Assembly (NCBI GenBank): GCA_026225395.1
Contig: JAMFSR010000021.1
Location: 186,001 to 250,000 of the forward strand
Source: Granulicella sapmiensis
GTDB taxonomy: Bacteria > Acidobacteriota > Terriglobia > Terriglobales > Acidobacteriaceae
Length of the DNA: 64,000 nt
Reading direction: 5' to 3'
Below, piece by piece: positions 63,201-64,000 of this stretch. The position numbers and the translations under genes were made by a program. The stretch's first letter is position 1, and each line of letters opens with the position of its first letter. The notes under the pieces are model-generated. The model saw nothing but the letters and a program-made list of their open reading frames with translations, was not told the origin of the DNA and ran no database searches.

Positions 63201-63452
63201 CGAGTAGGCCAATTTGCTGAACATCTCGACGCTCGAACCTGTCTGCTGTGCCATCTTCTGCATCGAGAACGCGAAGTCCTCAGCTTTAGCAATGGCAGCA
63301 GTCAGACTTCCAACAATGGACGCTGCCATCGCGGTAGCAGCGCCAGAAATCAGCGTCAGTGAGCGTTGGATATTGCGCCCTGTGGTCATGCTCAGCTGAC
63401 TCATCTTGGAAAGTTCTTTTGAAAACGATACTGTGTTAGCAACGAGATCCAC
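60243..63452 (-). CDS. Phage tail tape measure protein
   Basis: 1069 residues. The N-terminal part (NTVSFSKELSKMSQLSMTTG), hydrophobic helices (GAATAMAASIVGSLTAAIAKA) and long Ala/Lys/Gln-rich coiled coils are typical. The TP901-like core SKLAYSAKLAGVPVDDVKMAM and the C-terminal lambda-H-like part (FAEFFHGISTSIAKLGLQKGEQAL, GGDVTAGMTYDVGEMGRERF) fit. It sets tail length and helps DNA entry. The GTG at 63452 is the first usual start, but the conserved opening seems to continue upstream (ISIRIGTISVDLVANT) to a TAG, so the true start may be a rare codon or the product of a frameshift. Confidence 0.9.
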   Translation of the reverse strand: MDLVANTVSFSKELSKMSQLSMTTGRNIQRSLTLISGAATAMAASIVGSLTAAIAKAEDFAFSMQKMAQQTGSSVEMFSKLAYSAKLAGVPVDDVKMAMEKLARTSSAAQNGNKEAVAAYAALGISVKDLEGPLKDSGNLMVAASKSLDKFKDSTAKTGLEQKIFGRSGAELAPLLKQIATGFDTASQQASLFGVVVGDKTAAQAKQLHESLEQLESVALGFSVRLLSGVSPALQDASDKILKFVTSANGMRTVDTVAIDVSKAIYDVGSAFEFLVEHATAVKRTLEGFALLQAASIFLPLITGSAGATKGIDSIGLVAVKMISRMSGLTSLGTAFGPLIKGAVTGEASVLKLYRAFGFMETAAYAAKTALDVVKGAMLTNPATAALVVLTAIATAFYKISESAMGSEIDGGKWADIWNASLLSVKDSMNDVVKTLDLLTGNMGDFAARDWKFNSFKTLVQQAGEARRGMTDDQYRMQQQFNGADKLLAGIKQAAPMPKLDAPVVPKDQTDKIDHLKLKLDELAAAAKAAQDTLRDAGKGIDFERSDEIAKEYTKTVIELEAALKTQGKTISEADKAALKSSITTRVNDLSQAKYREELQKVTDGLLSQAQAQEILTQAIGKGADVVRAAAIAANAAKRDAGQSEEWKQKNAVARSRDNVSFGMNYDKANAGSDALALTSVQAQINAQLILNGAIVRGTQARQEAALAVEQEAIRSKYSQRGDTDQSALNAELVANEKLFALKQQEANLTRAMSMDPTNGYRAQATALAAAAAAAKDAGVAISAMQMAAANKTNWEAYLSAVDKTTLAVGNASDGVSVFFREMSRGTESAADQIHTLLEGTFESLNSSLLKMIERQKISFAEFFHGISTSIAKLGLQKGEQALVGGIMGALGKGDKKPDATVGAINQTNMLLTQVRDTLRTMTGPGPMGGYSSTASSTAITSGPGWQTASSAMAPFLSMIPGAGPLLSGFMGAFGGHRALGGDVTAGMTYDVGEMGRERFTPTQNGKITPNKDMGGKSGDIHIDARGSNDPAQTEAAVHRAMSQYAPHMARGTATAMAESKSRRPSMSR

Positions 63453-63829
63453 GGAGATTGTGCCAATACGGATGGAAATGGGGGAGCCTGCTTTCTAGTC
63501 GCAGGGCCACCGGTGGAGCGGTCGCAGATACCTGCAGAAATACGTTGGAATAGGTGCAAAGCCTGTTAAACTCGGTTCAATCACGAGCTAAGCTTTGCCA
63601 AGGTGCATGGAAGCTCTGCTTCAGTTGTCAGGTCTGCACAGTATGCAGACGGCGCCGAGGGTCGAAAACCCACTTTTTGTTTTGTGGATATAAAAATTTG
63701 ATTGGTCAGTCGGTCGCGGGTCACTGAAGCCGCCCGGAAATCACTCACCCCTACCCTGAATCGACGCCTGGGCCCGTGAACTCTTTACGGTAAGAAGTTT
63801 AAGGTTGTATTCAGGCTGACACCACTTGA
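63453..63829. other. Noncoding stretch upstream of the tape measure gene
   Basis: No gene is visible on either strand apart from the possible N-terminal extension of the tape measure frame up to about 63497. Confidence 0.4.
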
Positions 63830-64000
63830 CTAGGCAGCGATCAACTCATGATCTGCAGACTCGTCCAGCGTTTCATCGCAGTCGGATCTATCCATCTCAT
63901 CGACCTCTCTAACCAACCGCTCGAATGACGTTCGATAGAAGTCCCGTGTGGGTCCGTCGTGGATCGCCGCCCTACCTGGTTTGCAGTACAAGTGTGCCCA
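63830..64000 (-). CDS. C-terminal end of an unidentified phage gene (cut by window edge)
   Basis: An open frame of 56 residues running off the right edge, ending at TAG. It contains HLYCKPGRAAIHDGPTRDFY, then RTSFERLVREVDEMD and an acidic tail ending ELIAA. Located just before the tape measure, where tail assembly chaperones are usual, but I cannot identify it. Confidence 0.45.
   Translation of the reverse strand, partial: WAHLYCKPGRAAIHDGPTRDFYRTSFERLVREVDEMDRSDCDETLDESADHELIAA

Overview
The window reads as chromosomal DNA from an Acidobacteriota member, probably of the Terriglobales/Acidobacteriaceae type. The evidence is four large TonB-dependent receptors, three of the Oar or carboxypeptidase-regulatory kind, Tat-exported Gfo/Idh and sugar-isomerase pairs, and secreted RHS and S74-like surface proteins. 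The assignment is an inference from gene content only. Positions 1 to about 35.6 kb look like ordinary chromosome. From about 35.98 kb to the right edge the DNA is accessory and phage-like.

Region 1 (1-14060) is a cobalamin locus on the + strand: the end of cbiA, a btuF-like binding protein, a cobalamin riboswitch, a btuB-like receptor, btuC and btuD, then cobT, cobS, cobC, an unassigned ParB-like gene, a PduO-type adenosyltransferase, bluB, cobQ, cbiB and threonine-phosphate decarboxylase. Most junctions are ATGA, GTGA or TAATG overlaps, which suggests one translationally coupled operon behind the riboswitch. It combines corrinoid uptake, lower-ligand synthesis and nucleotide-loop assembly. 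No corrin-ring genes and no cobU are in the window. A 16-bp perfect stem closes the locus.

Region 2 (14.1-29.1 kb) is sugar or polyol catabolism: an Oar-like receptor, a 37-residue single-span protein, a GRP-like sugar permease, a LacI regulator, a secreted alpha/beta hydrolase, myo-inositol oxygenase, a second Oar-like receptor, and an exported oxidoreductase/isomerase pair. A LacI-type palindrome recurs upstream of the first receptor, of myo-inositol oxygenase and of glpK, so one regulator may link these transcription units. Region 3 (29.4-35.6 kb) is glpK-glpF-glpD followed by a Wzi-like outer-membrane protein.

Region 4 starts with a decayed dnaE2 fragment and the 3' half of a tRNA-Asn gene at 35979-36023, which I read as an attachment-site repeat. 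To its right are small accessory genes (a nucleotide-hydrolase-like candidate defence gene, DUF2188 genes, Cys-rich small proteins, a Cro/C1-type regulator), an IS110-family element with structured noncoding DNA, an RHS cluster in two large pieces with an orphan tip and a candidate immunity gene, and three secreted S74/tail-spike-like paralogues plus a relic of a fourth. A strong terminator at 56.0 kb separates this cargo from a leftward phage tail operon: tape measure, a P27-terminase-small-like gene, a secreted SGNH/DUF2341/LamG fibre, and a minor tail protein. The element continues past the right edge. No integrase and no intact tRNA-Asn were seen.
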